From assembly GCF_014269285.1 (NCBI RefSeq), contig NZ_JACOAF010000021.1:1-64000 (forward strand): a stretch of 64,000 nucleotides of DNA, written 5' to 3'. A program made the translations under genes and the position numbers. Position 1 is the first letter of the stretch, and the number at the start of each line of letters is the position of its first letter. Positions 32,060 to 41,612 of this stretch are shown one piece after another. This DNA comes from Rufibacter sediminis. Its GTDB lineage: Bacteria; Bacteroidota; Bacteroidia; Cytophagales; Hymenobacteraceae. The notes beneath the pieces are model-generated. The model searched no databases. It worked only from the letters and a program-made list of their open reading frames with translations, and was not told the DNA's origin.

Positions 32060-33151
32060 AAACGCCTCGGCGAAGGAGAAGTAGAGGAACATGCCTTGCT
32101 CTGAAAACGCGACATCGCCGCGGACCACCATGCCTTCCTTGTTCAGTTTGTAGCGCAGTCCGGCCCCGCCACCTAAGTGGAATTCATCGGCGGCAAAGTC
32201 TTGGATGCGTTTGGATACCTGTCCGGCTCCTCCGAACAACGCGCCCCCAATGCGGCCTTTGATGGGGAAGCGGTAATCGGCTTGGATCACGACGGCATCT
32301 TCATCCCGGAACCTTCCTTCCAGAAATCCGCGCATCACGTTCACGCCGCCCAGCGGCGAGAGATACTGGAACGGCGCGTCACCCACCACAAACGTGAAGA
32401 GTCCCTGTACCGCCAGCACTCCCGGCCCAATCCCCGACATGTACTTCCGGAGGTCCAGTTTGTACCGGGTGAAATTGTCTTCTCCCCCCAGATACTTCCC
32501 GAAGAAAAGGGCGGTGAACTGATGGTAAACCCCTTTGGAAGGCGTGTAGGCGTTGTTCCGGCTGTCCACCATGAGCACCGGCCCGAAGCCGGAGGCGATC
32601 ACGCCGTCGCTTCCTATAATGCTTTTCTGGGACAGCTGCCCTTCCGGTTCCACTTCGGGGATGGTTTCTTTCTTGAACTCGTACCGGGCTCCCAGATACA
32701 CCTTCTTATAAACGGCTTGCTCAAACTGCCCGAAGAAGTTGAAGGTGCGGCTGGTATAGGCTTCCTCCGCCTCGTCCGGGGAATTGTTCCCGATCCCGAA
32801 GAAGAAATAAGGGTAGTCGTTGTACTCGGCCTGGGCGTAGAGGTGTTGCCGGTTGTGCTTGCGCCACACATCAGCGGATAAGGTGGTCAGGATCTGTTTG
32901 CGGGAGGTGTACACCAGAGTAGGCGAGTACAGGTCGGGGCGGTCGGTGGGCAAGGTGCCTTCGGATTTCCGGACGTGCACCAGTTTCGTCCCAAAGCCAA
33001 ACTGCGTCTCGGGGGTGTAGTACAACACCGGGTAGATGTTCCATTTCCGGTAGGCGGGAGCCACCGAATCTTGAGGCGTTTCTTCAGGAGTTTGCGCAAA
33101 GGAGGCAAAGGGAATTGCCAGGAGGAGCAGGAAGAGTAGTTTTGTTTTCAA
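32057..33151 (-). CDS. Omp85-type outer-membrane barrel protein without POTRA domains
   Basis: The 364-residue protein has a signal peptide (MKTKLLFLLLLAIPFASFAQ) and a C-terminal 'bacterial surface antigen' barrel with the motifs SPLGGVNVMRGFLEGRFRD (the RGF-type loop lid) and a terminal strand ending in aromatic residues (FLYFSFAEAF). The region before the barrel is too short for POTRA domains, so this is a reduced BamA/TamA relative of unknown role, probably not the essential assembly factor. The start codon is TTG at 33151; no ATG would keep the signal peptide. The stop overlaps a palindrome copy. Confidence 0.8.
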   Translation of the reverse strand: MKTKLLFLLLLAIPFASFAQTPEETPQDSVAPAYRKWNIYPVLYYTPETQFGFGTKLVHVRKSEGTLPTDRPDLYSPTLVYTSRKQILTTLSADVWRKHNRQHLYAQAEYNDYPYFFFGIGNNSPDEAEEAYTSRTFNFFGQFEQAVYKKVYLGARYEFKKETIPEVEPEGQLSQKSIIGSDGVIASGFGPVLMVDSRNNAYTPSKGVYHQFTALFFGKYLGGEDNFTRYKLDLRKYMSGIGPGVLAVQGLFTFVVGDAPFQYLSPLGGVNVMRGFLEGRFRDEDAVVIQADYRFPIKGRIGGALFGGAGQVSKRIQDFAADEFHLGGGAGLRYKLNKEGMVVRGDVAFSEQGMFLYFSFAEAF

Positions 33152-33476
33152 AGGTTTGTAGATTAGCTGTCTGCGCCTCTATACGTAGTAAGCCGCACTT
33201 CTAGCTGATAAATCCCTCAGAATAATCTACTTAATGCCGTGTTTGTTTTCATAACGTAAATCACTGATCCTAAAGCTTAAACCTTTCTGAATGGAACTGG
33301 TTTTAGGCCTGCTTTCTGAAAATAGGCCCAAAAAGGAAACCGGCTGGTGGAGCAGGAGGAAGATAAAGGCAGCTATTTTTGGCTTCGTTCTTGAAAATGA
33401 GGCTTAAAACAGGATTGTACCAAGGCAAGCCCCTTGAAAGCGAGGGCCTTTGCTGATTTTTGAGTAGTTTTCGGGG
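33152..33476. other. Divergent promoter region with two palindrome copies
   Basis: The 325 bases lie between the divergent barrel gene and HD gene. Core palindromes are at 33298-33336 (TGGTTTTAGGCCTG, then TAGGCCCAAAAAGG) and at 33373-33412 (CTATTTTTGGCTTCG, then GAGGCTTAAAACAGG). No gene is seen. Confidence 0.5.
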
Positions 33477-34166
33477 ATGAATTCGGAAGAACTGGTGGCG
33501 AACACCGCTCAACACGTAGAAAGACTTTTTGCCGGCGAGGGCTCCGGCCATGACTGGTGGCACATCAGACGGGTTTGGCAGAATGCCCTCCTCATCGCGC
33601 GGCAGGAAAAGGTAGACACCACGGTGGTGCAGCTGGGAGCCCTGTTGCACGACATCGCCGACTGGAAATTCCACCACGGCGACGAGGAAGCCGGTCCCCG
33701 CGTTGCCCGTGAATGGCTGCTCTCTCAGTCCGCGCCAGAACCGCTGATAGAGAACGTATGCCAGATCATCCGGGAGGTGACCTTCAAAGGCGCTGGCGTA
33801 GACACGACGCCCAGCACCCCGGAAGCAAAGGTAGTGCAGGACGCCGATCGGTTGGATGCCATTGGTGCTATCGGGATCGGGCGGGCATTTGCTTACGGGG
33901 GCCACAAAGGCAGAGAAATGTACCATCCGGGGCAGGAGCCGCAACTGCACGCCTCTTTTGAGGAATACAAGAAAAACCAGGCACCCACGCTTAACCATTT
34001 CTATGAAAAGCTGTTCCTCCTGAAAGACCGGTTCAACACCGCCACCGGCCAGCAGCTGGCGCAGGAGCGGCACGCCTACATGCAACAGTTTGTGCACCAG
34101 TTTCTCTCTGAATGGCACGGAGAAGAAGTTCCTCCCGCCGCTTTCCGCCTCTCTGATCCTTCCTGA
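33477..34166 (+). CDS. HD-domain phosphohydrolase
   Basis: The 229-residue protein has the HD metal-site pattern in order: HDWWHIRRVW (about 23-32), ALLHDIADWKF (about 58-68) with the paired HD, and DADRLDAIGAIGIGRAF (about 120-136) with the third Asp. This matches the small HD family sometimes named YedJ/YpgQ, which hydrolyses nucleotides or other phosphate esters. No signal peptide. The next gene starts 31 bases downstream on the same strand. The hydrolase call is good; the substrate is unknown. Confidence 0.87.
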   Translation: MNSEELVANTAQHVERLFAGEGSGHDWWHIRRVWQNALLIARQEKVDTTVVQLGALLHDIADWKFHHGDEEAGPRVAREWLLSQSAPEPLIENVCQIIREVTFKGAGVDTTPSTPEAKVVQDADRLDAIGAIGIGRAFAYGGHKGREMYHPGQEPQLHASFEEYKKNQAPTLNHFYEKLFLLKDRFNTATGQQLAQERHAYMQQFVHQFLSEWHGEEVPPAAFRLSDPS

Positions 34167-34197
34167 TGCCCCAACCGTCCGTTTCAAGTACCTTTTC

Positions 34198-35859
34198 ATG
34201 AAGAATACCCTAAAAGCGGCCCTACTGGGGATCGCTTTCACTGGAATCAGCAGCTACGCCGTTGCCCAGCGCGATTACCAAAGTTATGAGCAGATGACGC
34301 AACGGTTGCAGAAGCTGAGTTCACGCTACAGCAAGCTGGTATCGCTCACCACCGTGGGCAAAACCGCCACCGGCAAGGAAATCTGGATGCTGACCATGGG
34401 CCGCGACAATTCCGCCAACAAACCCGCCATTGTGGTAGCCGCCGGGGTGGAAGGCACCCAATTGGCCACTACCGAGTTGGCCGTGCAAATGGCCGAGCAG
34501 ATGCTACAGGCCGCGGTTCTCCAGGACTCGGTGCGGGAGTTACTGCAAAGCAAAACCTTCTATATTTTCCCTAACCTTACCCCCGATGCCTCAGAACAGT
34601 ACCATGAGAAACTGCGCTGGGAGCGTACCGGAAATGCCCAGCCTGTGGATGATGACCGCGACGGGCGCATGTTCGAGGACCCTTTCGAAGACCTGAACAA
34701 AGACGGCCTCATTACCATGATGCGGATCAAGAGCCCCACCGGCACGTTCCGTCCGGCCGATGCTGACCCCAGAATCATGGTGAAGGCTGATGCCGCCAAA
34801 GGCGAAAAAGGCGAGTACCTACTCTACACCGAGGGCATAGACAACGACAAAGACGGCAAGTGGAACGAAGACCCCGAAGGGGGCGTGCAGTTCAACCGGA
34901 ACTTTACCTTTGATTACCCTTACTTCCAGGAAGGAGCCGGCGAACACCCCATGTCTGAACGGGAAACCAAAGCCTTCGCCGATTTTCTGTATGATGCCAA
35001 AAACGTGTACGCCGTATTTCTCTTCGGACCGGCGAACACGCTTTCTGAGCCGCTGCGCTATGACAAGGCTAAGGCCTCGGCCCGCATTATGACCGGTTTG
35101 CTGGAGAAAGACGCCGCCGTGAATGAGCAGATTTCCAAACTCTACAATACTGCTACCCGGCTGAGAAACGCGCCGCGGGTGGCACCTTCCAGCGGAGATG
35201 TGCTGCAGTGGGCGTACTTCCATTACGGACGCTTCAGTTACAGCACGCCTGGATGGTGGACTCCTAAAATGGAACCCACTCAAGATACCACCGGCGGCAA
35301 AAGTCCGCTCGCGGCTTCTGAGCACGCAGACGTGAACTTCCTGCGCTGGGCCGAGGCCAATGACGTGGTAGGCACCTTTGTGAACTGGCAATCCATCAAA
35401 CACCCCGATTTCCCCGATCAGGTGGTAGAGATTGGCGGTCTGGCTCCGTACGTGAAGCAGACGCCGCCGGTGCGCCTTCTGGGTCCCATCGCTCAGAAGC
35501 ACTTTCAGTTTTTCTCGGCATACGCCAAATGGATGCCCTCGCTCCAGATCGTGAACATCAAATCCGAGAAAGTGGACGGTGGCCTCACCCGCATCACCGC
35601 CGATGTCTACAACCAGGGCTCTCTGCCCACGCATGCAGAGATTGGCGATAAATCCCGCTGGGTGCAGAAAGTAAAGGTTTCCTTGCAATTGAGTGACACC
35701 CAGAAGATTGTATCCGGCAACAAGATTCAGCTGAGCAATGCGCTGGCGGGCGGCGAGAAGTTTCAGGTTTCCTGGCTGGTGAACGGGAAAGGCTACGTCT
35801 CTATCAACGCGCAGAGCCCTATGGCCGGCAAACAATCCAAAGAAGTGTTCTTACGCTAG
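34198..35859 (+). CDS. M14 carboxypeptidase-like protein with lost zinc site (likely pseudoenzyme)
   Basis: An N-terminal signal peptide (MKNTLKAALLGIAFTGISSYAVAQ) leads to an M14-fold domain and a beta domain near the C terminus. Aligned by eye to the paralogue next door, the zinc motif H-x-x-E is replaced by E-G-T-Q (residues 85-88), the third zinc His by FLFGPANT (about 274-281), and the catalytic Glu region FSNEL by STPGW. Two DxDxDG-type calcium-like loops (DDDRDGRMFED about 151-161 and DNDKDGKW about 215-222) are retained. The domain is full length with no frameshift, so it is preserved but presumably not catalytic. The start at 34198 is chosen because it gives the signal peptide. Confidence 0.8.
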   Translation: MKNTLKAALLGIAFTGISSYAVAQRDYQSYEQMTQRLQKLSSRYSKLVSLTTVGKTATGKEIWMLTMGRDNSANKPAIVVAAGVEGTQLATTELAVQMAEQMLQAAVLQDSVRELLQSKTFYIFPNLTPDASEQYHEKLRWERTGNAQPVDDDRDGRMFEDPFEDLNKDGLITMMRIKSPTGTFRPADADPRIMVKADAAKGEKGEYLLYTEGIDNDKDGKWNEDPEGGVQFNRNFTFDYPYFQEGAGEHPMSERETKAFADFLYDAKNVYAVFLFGPANTLSEPLRYDKAKASARIMTGLLEKDAAVNEQISKLYNTATRLRNAPRVAPSSGDVLQWAYFHYGRFSYSTPGWWTPKMEPTQDTTGGKSPLAASEHADVNFLRWAEANDVVGTFVNWQSIKHPDFPDQVVEIGGLAPYVKQTPPVRLLGPIAQKHFQFFSAYAKWMPSLQIVNIKSEKVDGGLTRITADVYNQGSLPTHAEIGDKSRWVQKVKVSLQLSDTQKIVSGNKIQLSNALAGGEKFQVSWLVNGKGYVSINAQSPMAGKQSKEVFLR

Positions 35860-35868
35860 TTCCGGGTC

Positions 35869-37620
35869 ATGAAGAAAACAATTCTACATATCGCGCTGCT
35901 GACTTCCTGTCTGTGTGGGGTAGGCGTACGGCAGGTCAAGGCACAGCAGACGGCGGCCCAGGTGTTCAGGGCCGCGGGCACGCCCCAGAACCCCAAAGTG
36001 ACGGTCAACTGGACCCGCTATTATGACTATGATGGCTTGACGGAGATTTGCGCGAAGCTGGCCAAAGCCTACCCAGATTTAGTGAAACTGGAAACCATTG
36101 GTGATTCATATGAGGGCCGCCGCATCTGGGCCCTGACCATCTCTGATTTTACCACCGGTGACCCCGAGCGGAAACCCGCCATGTACATAGACGGGAACAT
36201 CCATTCAAATGAAATCCAAGGCTCTGAATTTGCCTTGTACACGGCCTGGTATCTGGTGGAGAATTTTCAGGACAACAAGTTCATTCAGGAGCTGTTGCAG
36301 CAAAAGACTTTCTACATTCTGCCTATCATCAACCCAGATGCCCGGCACAACTTCATGCATCAGCCCAACACCGCGCAGGCTTCCCGTTCCGGGATGATTC
36401 CGCTGGATGATGATGGAGATGGCTTAGTGGACGAAGACGTACCCGATGACCTGAACAAAGACGGCCACATTACCTTCATGCGGCGCAAATCATCCAACGG
36501 CCGGTACGTGGTGGACCCGCAGAATCCGTTGCGCCTGATCCCCGCCAAACCAGACCAGCCGGGTGAATATGAGTTGCTGGGGTATGAGGGGCTGGACAAT
36601 GACAGCGATGGTCTGATGAACGAAGACCCGCCGGGGTATTATGATCCCAGCCGGGACTGGGGCTGGAACTGGCAACCCAATTACATCCAGCCCGGGGCTT
36701 ACAAATATCCTTTCTCCGTGCCAGAAAACCGGTCGGTGAAAGATTTTGTGCTGCGTCACCCCAACATTGCCGGCGCTCAGAATTACCATCACAACGGCGG
36801 CATGGCACTGAATGCGCAAGGGGCGGAAGACCAGAACACCTTCACCCGTGAAGACAACCAAGTGTATGATTTGTTGACCCGGAACGCGCAGCAGGTGATC
36901 CCGGGGTACACGTACTCGGTGGTCTACAAAGACCTGAATTCCGCGTTCGGGGGAGAGTTGGACTGGTTTCACGGCGCCCGCGGAATCTTCACCTTTTCCA
37001 ACGAGCTGATGTCACCGTTCCTGCAGCTTGACCGCAAAGTAGCCAGCGGGGAAGAGCGCGAAGCGGAACAGCAAGAGCTGAACAAAATGCTGCTCTTAAC
37101 CGATGCCTTTGTGGAGTGGAAGCCGTTCGATCACCCCACACTGGGAAAAATAGAGATTGGCGGATTCAAGAAGAACTTCCCCAGAGCGCACCCTGGCTTC
37201 TTGCTGGAGGAAGATGCGCACCGCAACATGGCTTTCACCGTGTACCAGGCCTACCAGTTGCCGCAGTTGGTGATCCAGGAAGTGAATACCCGGAAACTTT
37301 CCAACGGCCTCACCGAAGTGACCGCCACAGTGGCCAATAACCGCATTCTTCCTACGCACTCCAGCCAGGACCTGAAACACCGGATAGAACGCCCCGATTA
37401 TATTTCGCTCAGAGACTCCACGGTAGTATCTGGTATGGTATTGGAAAGTGCTGGAGCAAACCGAGGGAAAGAACAGAAACTGAACCCCGCCCGCCTAGAA
37501 ATTCCTAATGTTCCTGGCATGGGTTCTGTCAAAGTCCGCTGGATTGTGAGCGCGACCAAACCCAACCTGCTGGTGGAAGTAGACAGTAGAAAGGGCGGCG
37601 TGGTGAGCCAGCGTTTTTAG
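35869..37620 (+). CDS. M14-family zinc carboxypeptidase
   Basis: After a signal peptide (cleavage near residue 25, VKAQ) comes an M14 catalytic domain with zinc motif DGNIHSNEIQ (His112, Glu115), third ligand in AQNYHHNGG (His307 or 308) and catalytic Glu379 in FTFSNELMSP. A calcium-binding-like insert lies inside the domain (DDDGDGLVDED about 180-190, DNDSDGLMNED about 243-253). A beta-sandwich domain follows. It is likely a secreted or periplasmic peptidase. It starts 9 bases after the paralogue, so the active and inactive forms are co-expressed. Its stop codon lies in a core palindrome. Confidence 0.9.
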   Translation: MKKTILHIALLTSCLCGVGVRQVKAQQTAAQVFRAAGTPQNPKVTVNWTRYYDYDGLTEICAKLAKAYPDLVKLETIGDSYEGRRIWALTISDFTTGDPERKPAMYIDGNIHSNEIQGSEFALYTAWYLVENFQDNKFIQELLQQKTFYILPIINPDARHNFMHQPNTAQASRSGMIPLDDDGDGLVDEDVPDDLNKDGHITFMRRKSSNGRYVVDPQNPLRLIPAKPDQPGEYELLGYEGLDNDSDGLMNEDPPGYYDPSRDWGWNWQPNYIQPGAYKYPFSVPENRSVKDFVLRHPNIAGAQNYHHNGGMALNAQGAEDQNTFTREDNQVYDLLTRNAQQVIPGYTYSVVYKDLNSAFGGELDWFHGARGIFTFSNELMSPFLQLDRKVASGEEREAEQQELNKMLLLTDAFVEWKPFDHPTLGKIEIGGFKKNFPRAHPGFLLEEDAHRNMAFTVYQAYQLPQLVIQEVNTRKLSNGLTEVTATVANNRILPTHSSQDLKHRIERPDYISLRDSTVVSGMVLESAGANRGKEQKLNPARLEIPNVPGMGSVKVRWIVSATKPNLLVEVDSRKGGVVSQRF

Positions 37621-37680
37621 GCTTCTTTTTCAAAAAGAGTCCCAAAAAGGAAGGGCGGCTTAGATGGCCGCCCTTCCTTT
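37613..37680 (+). terminator. Core palindrome fused to a terminator after the M14 pair
   Basis: The core copy GTTTTTAGGCTTC...CCCAAAAAGG (37613-37650) includes the stop codon of the peptidase gene. It overlaps a 14-base-pair stem AAAGGAAGGGCGGC (37646-37659) / GCCGCCCTTCCTTT (37667-37680) with a T-run. The two-part structure serves the plus-strand peptidase and perhaps the minus-strand gene beyond. Confidence 0.8.
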
Positions 37681-37699
37681 TTAATGAAGTATAAAGCGT

Positions 37700-38467
37700 C
37701 TACAAAGACTGATAATACTGGACCACATTCAGCAGGTCCGCTTCAGAGGACATGGCTAATTTCTGGGCGGACATATACGCTTTCAAAACATCGGCTTTTT
37801 CCGGAAACACCTCTAAAACAGATTTCTTGTTCAACTTCACGCGCTGCATCTTGCCGTTGGCCACCAGATAATAATTGGTTTCGTTCACGATCTCGTCATA
37901 AGCCTGACCAGAGCTGTAAGGTCCTTTGAAATCAGCGGCTACTTTCTTCTTGGCGGCTCTTTTCACCAAGGCTACCTTGCCATCTTTGCTGTCATGTAGC
38001 ACCGCGAAAAATTCATTGCCCAAGGCCGGGTCCAACTCCCTGGCTTCCTTGATCCGTCTGAATTCCAGTGGAGTTCCGCCCGTGGGCAATTCTAGGTGAA
38101 AGGAAATCACGGGCGTGGTGTTGAGCACCAGCGTGTCTTTTGATTGCGGCATCACCGCCAATAGCAGGTTGGAGAAAACATCGTACTTCAGCTTCAGATC
38201 CTGGAAGACCTGCGTTTTTCCGGTGTTTCCCGCTTTCACTTCCACCTGGCCCGGCACCCACGCATCTACGTAGAACGGACTTCCCTTCACGCCTTGGTAC
38301 CGATCATCAAAAACGGTGGCAGTAGTGGCGCTTCCTCCGCTCGCCAGAATTTTCAAATTCATCTCGGCCGCCATGCCCTGCGGAGCCGTGGTCTGTGCGA
38401 AACCCGTGGTGCCGTACGTTACACCAACAAGAAGCAGGGAGAAAACTTTAGATGCATGAATTTTCAT
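37700..38467 (-). CDS. Uncharacterised secreted protein
   Basis: The 255-residue protein has a signal peptide (MKIHASKVFSLLLVGVTYGTTGFAQ) and a mixed alpha/beta mature part. Features such as VKGSPFYVDAWVPGQVEVK and YDEIVNETNYYLVANGKMQRVKLNKKSV, with its NG-turn, recur in Bacteroidota secreted proteins of unknown function. No lipobox or C-terminal sorting domain is seen. It is convergent with the M14 gene. No family name can be supported. Confidence 0.65.
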   Translation of the reverse strand: MKIHASKVFSLLLVGVTYGTTGFAQTTAPQGMAAEMNLKILASGGSATTATVFDDRYQGVKGSPFYVDAWVPGQVEVKAGNTGKTQVFQDLKLKYDVFSNLLLAVMPQSKDTLVLNTTPVISFHLELPTGGTPLEFRRIKEARELDPALGNEFFAVLHDSKDGKVALVKRAAKKKVAADFKGPYSSGQAYDEIVNETNYYLVANGKMQRVKLNKKSVLEVFPEKADVLKAYMSAQKLAMSSEADLLNVVQYYQSL

Positions 38468-38590
38468 AAAGGTCCGGGAAGGGAAGGTGAGGCTTACTGC
38501 TTTGAAGTTATCTTTTAATTTTGAAAATCCCTAAAAGTCTAATTGCCCACTTGTGTTTCGGGAATAAATAAAAAGTGACATTTTTACAGC

Positions 38591-38848
38591 ATGATGACGT
38601 ACGTGAACAAAAGAGCTTTGTCGCTGATGGTGGTTTCCTTCAGTATTCTTGCGGCTTCCTGCCGGCCCGCTTGCCCCATTAATTCCTGCCAGACCCGCAT
38701 GGTACACCGGCACGGCGAAGGCGAGTATAGAGGCATGCCCTGGTATAAAAAACAGAATCCCAGAATAGGGGAGAAACTTCCTAAGCCCTCCAAAGAAATG
38801 AAGAAACAAATGGAGGGAAAGAGTAGCCGCAACAAGGGTAAAAATTAG
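38591..38848 (+). CDS. Small basic lipoprotein upstream of gyrA
   Basis: This 85-residue protein has a lipoprotein signal ending in ILAASC (about 19-24). The mature peptide is short and basic and contains CPINSCQTR, HRHGEGEYRGMPWYKKQNPRIGEK and a Lys-rich tail. The GMPWYKKQNP segment has the look of a conserved motif, and the gene lies 70 bases before gyrA on the same strand. I recognise small lipoproteins of this look in related genomes but no function is known. Confidence 0.6.
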   Translation: MMTYVNKRALSLMVVSFSILAASCRPACPINSCQTRMVHRHGEGEYRGMPWYKKQNPRIGEKLPKPSKEMKKQMEGKSSRNKGKN

Positions 38849-38918
38849 CAAATCACTATCTTTTTTCGTAATTTGCAGGCTTATAAAAAGTACAAATTTT
38901 AAGCTCTATTGAAGTAAA

Positions 38919-41552
38919 ATGGCAGAAAACGAGCGGATAATTCCCATCAATATCGAAGATGAAATGCGCGGGGCGTACATTGACTATTCAATGTCCGTTA
39001 TCATTTCCCGGGCGCTTCCGGATGTGCGCGATGGTCTCAAACCTGTGCACCGCCGTGTGTTGTATGGAATGTCTGAGTTAGGGGTTTCCTATAACAAAGC
39101 ATATAAGAAGTCGGCCAGGATTGTAGGAGAGGTGCTGGGGAAATACCACCCGCACGGTGACTCCTCGGTGTATGACACCATGGTCCGGATGGCGCAGCCC
39201 TGGTCGCTCCGGTATCCGTTGGTAGACGGGCAGGGGAACTTCGGTTCCATTGACGGTGACTCACCGGCCGCCATGCGTTATACCGAGGCCCGTCTGAAGC
39301 GCATCGCCGATGAACTGCTGGCCGATCTGGAGAAGAACACCGTAGACTTCGTCCCCAACTTTGACGACTCCCTGAAGGAGCCCAGCGTTTTCCCGGCAAA
39401 ATTCCCAAACCTGCTGGTAAACGGAACCTCCGGTATTGCGGTTGGCATGGCCACCAACATGGCACCCCACAACCTCACCGAGGTAGTCAACGGAACCATC
39501 GCTTTCATTGATGACCCGGAGATCTCCATCGCGGACCTAATGAAGTACATCACCGCCCCGGATTTCCCGACGGGTGGTATCATCTTCGGCTACGATGGCG
39601 TGAAATCTGCCATGGAAACCGGCCGCGGCCGGGTAATTGTCAGAGCCAAAGCAGTCATCGAGACAAACAAAAACGGCAAAGACCAGATCATCGTCACCGA
39701 GATTCCTTATATGGTGAACAAGGCGGCCATGATTGAGAAAACCGCCGCGCTCATCAACGAGAAGAAAATTGAAGGCATTTCTGATCTGCGCGATGAGTCT
39801 GACCGCGAAGGTCTGCGCATTGTGTATGACCTGAAGCGTGATGCGGTGGCCAACGTGGTCCTGAACAACCTGTTCAAATACACGCAGCTGCAGTCTTCTT
39901 TTGGCGTGAATAACGTGGCGCTGGTAGGTGGCCGGCCCATGACCCTGAACGTGAAGGACCTCATCAAGCACTTTGTGGACCACCGCCACGAAGTGGTGAT
40001 CCGGAGAACGGAGTTTGAACTTGAGGAAGCCCGCAAACGCGCGCATATCCTGGAAGGTTTGCTCATCGCCCTGGACAATCTGGATGAGGTCATCAACTTG
40101 ATTCGTGCTTCCCGGGACCCGGAAGTTGCCCGCGCCGGTTTGATTGAGCGTTTTCAGTTGTCAGACATTCAGGCCCGCGCCATTCTGGAGATGCGTCTTC
40201 AGCGTTTGACCGGTCTGGAGCGTGACAAGATTGAGAAAGAGTACAACGAACTGAAACAGCTGATTGATTATTTAATCAACGTGCTGGCTGATGAAGGCCT
40301 GCGCATGGAAATCATCAAGCAGGAATTAATTGATATCAGGGAGCGCTACGGAGATGAACGCCGCACCGCCATTGAGATGGTGTCCAGCGACATTTCCCTG
40401 GAAGACATGATCCCGGATGAGAACATGGTGATCACCATCTCGCACGAGGGGTACGTGAAAAGAACGCCGCTCACCGAGTACCGCAGCCAAAGCAGGGGCG
40501 GGGTTGGTTCCAGAGGCGCCGCTACCTCCAAGCAGGACGACTTCACCGAGCACTTGTTCATTGCCAGCACCCACAATTACCTGCTCATCTTCACCGAGTC
40601 TGGGAAAGTATTCTGGCTTAAGGTGTACGAAGTGCCCGAAGGCGGCAAGACCACCAAAGGCCGCGCCATCCAGAACCTCATCAACATTGAGAAGGATGAC
40701 AAAGTACGGGCGGTAATCAACGTGAGCGGGCTCAAGAACCCAGATTACGTGCTCAATAATTACCTGGTGTTCTGTACCGAGCAAGGTACCATCAAGAAAA
40801 CGCCGCTGGAGGCTTATTCAAGACCAAGACAAGCCGGTATCCAGGCCATCACCATCAACGAAGGCGACCGTTTGCTGGACGTTCAGCTGACCAATGGTGC
40901 CAATGACATCATCATTGCCCTGCGTTCAGGTAGAGCCGTTCGTTTCCCGGAGGAGAAAGTTCGTACCATGGGTCGTACCGCGGCCGGGGTACGGGGTATC
41001 ACGCTGGCTGGCGAAGACGACAAAGTAGTTGGTATGGTTTGTGTACACAACCCAGATACCAATTTGCTGGTAGTTTCTGAAAAAGGATTCGGAAAACGTT
41101 CTTCCCTGGAGGAGTACCGGATCACCAACCGCGGCGGTAAAGGCGTGAAAACCCTGAACGTGACGGAGAAGACCGGACATCTGGTTGCCATCATGGGCGT
41201 GATTGACACTGATGACCTGATGATCATCAACCGTTCCGGCATCACCATCCGGTTACGCGTAGCCGATCTGAGAATCATTGGACGGGTATCACAGGGAGTG
41301 CGCCTGATCAGGCTAAACGAAGGAGACGAGATTTCCTCTGTAGCTAAGATTGAAGCGGAAGACAAAGCCGAAGTGGTGCTGAGCGAAGCCGATCTGCCGG
41401 TAGCGGAATTGCCGTTGGATGAAGCGTTGAACCCCGAGGACATGATTGACCCGATTGAGGAGGACGATGAGGAAGAAGAACCGGAGGAGGACGTGATTGA
41501 CCCCGAGACTTCCGATGATCTTCTGGACCCGGACAACCTGAGTGAGAACTAA
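38919..41552 (+). CDS. gyrA: DNA gyrase subunit A
   Basis: Gyrase A cuts and rejoins DNA to add negative supercoils with GyrB. The 877-residue protein starts [20 protein letters not shown] and contains the quinolone-site block [19 protein letters not shown], with the usual sensitive-type Ser82 and Asp86, and catalytic Tyr121 in [10 protein letters not shown]. The GyrA-box of the wrapping domain reads QSRGGVG (about 525-531), a variant of QRRGGKG. Six beta-pinwheel repeats and an acidic Glu/Asp tail follow (from about 830). Paralogue ParC is excluded by the box and tail. Confidence 0.96.
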   Translation: MAENERIIPINIEDEMRGAYIDYSMSVIISRALPDVRDGLKPVHRRVLYGMSELGVSYNKAYKKSARIVGEVLGKYHPHGDSSVYDTMVRMAQPWSLRYPLVDGQGNFGSIDGDSPAAMRYTEARLKRIADELLADLEKNTVDFVPNFDDSLKEPSVFPAKFPNLLVNGTSGIAVGMATNMAPHNLTEVVNGTIAFIDDPEISIADLMKYITAPDFPTGGIIFGYDGVKSAMETGRGRVIVRAKAVIETNKNGKDQIIVTEIPYMVNKAAMIEKTAALINEKKIEGISDLRDESDREGLRIVYDLKRDAVANVVLNNLFKYTQLQSSFGVNNVALVGGRPMTLNVKDLIKHFVDHRHEVVIRRTEFELEEARKRAHILEGLLIALDNLDEVINLIRASRDPEVARAGLIERFQLSDIQARAILEMRLQRLTGLERDKIEKEYNELKQLIDYLINVLADEGLRMEIIKQELIDIRERYGDERRTAIEMVSSDISLEDMIPDENMVITISHEGYVKRTPLTEYRSQSRGGVGSRGAATSKQDDFTEHLFIASTHNYLLIFTESGKVFWLKVYEVPEGGKTTKGRAIQNLINIEKDDKVRAVINVSGLKNPDYVLNNYLVFCTEQGTIKKTPLEAYSRPRQAGIQAITINEGDRLLDVQLTNGANDIIIALRSGRAVRFPEEKVRTMGRTAAGVRGITLAGEDDKVVGMVCVHNPDTNLLVVSEKGFGKRSSLEEYRITNRGGKGVKTLNVTEKTGHLVAIMGVIDTDDLMIINRSGITIRLRVADLRIIGRVSQGVRLIRLNEGDEISSVAKIEAEDKAEVVLSEADLPVAELPLDEALNPEDMIDPIEEDDEEEEPEEDVIDPETSDDLLDPDNLSEN

Positions 41553-41612
41553 TTTTCTACGCTTCTAGTTTAACATAAAACAAACAACCCCTAACTTAAC
41601 TTAGAGAAAACA

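Noticed and set aside
34819..35835. Long minus-strand open frame (338 codons) opposite the first M14 gene
   Set aside because: The plus strand has a signal peptide and recognisable M14 layout; the antisense frame shows only low-information composition.
38919..41552. ParC (topoisomerase IV subunit A) instead of GyrA
   Set aside because: A GyrA-box-like QSRGGVG, a full set of wrapping-domain repeats and an acidic tail favour GyrA.
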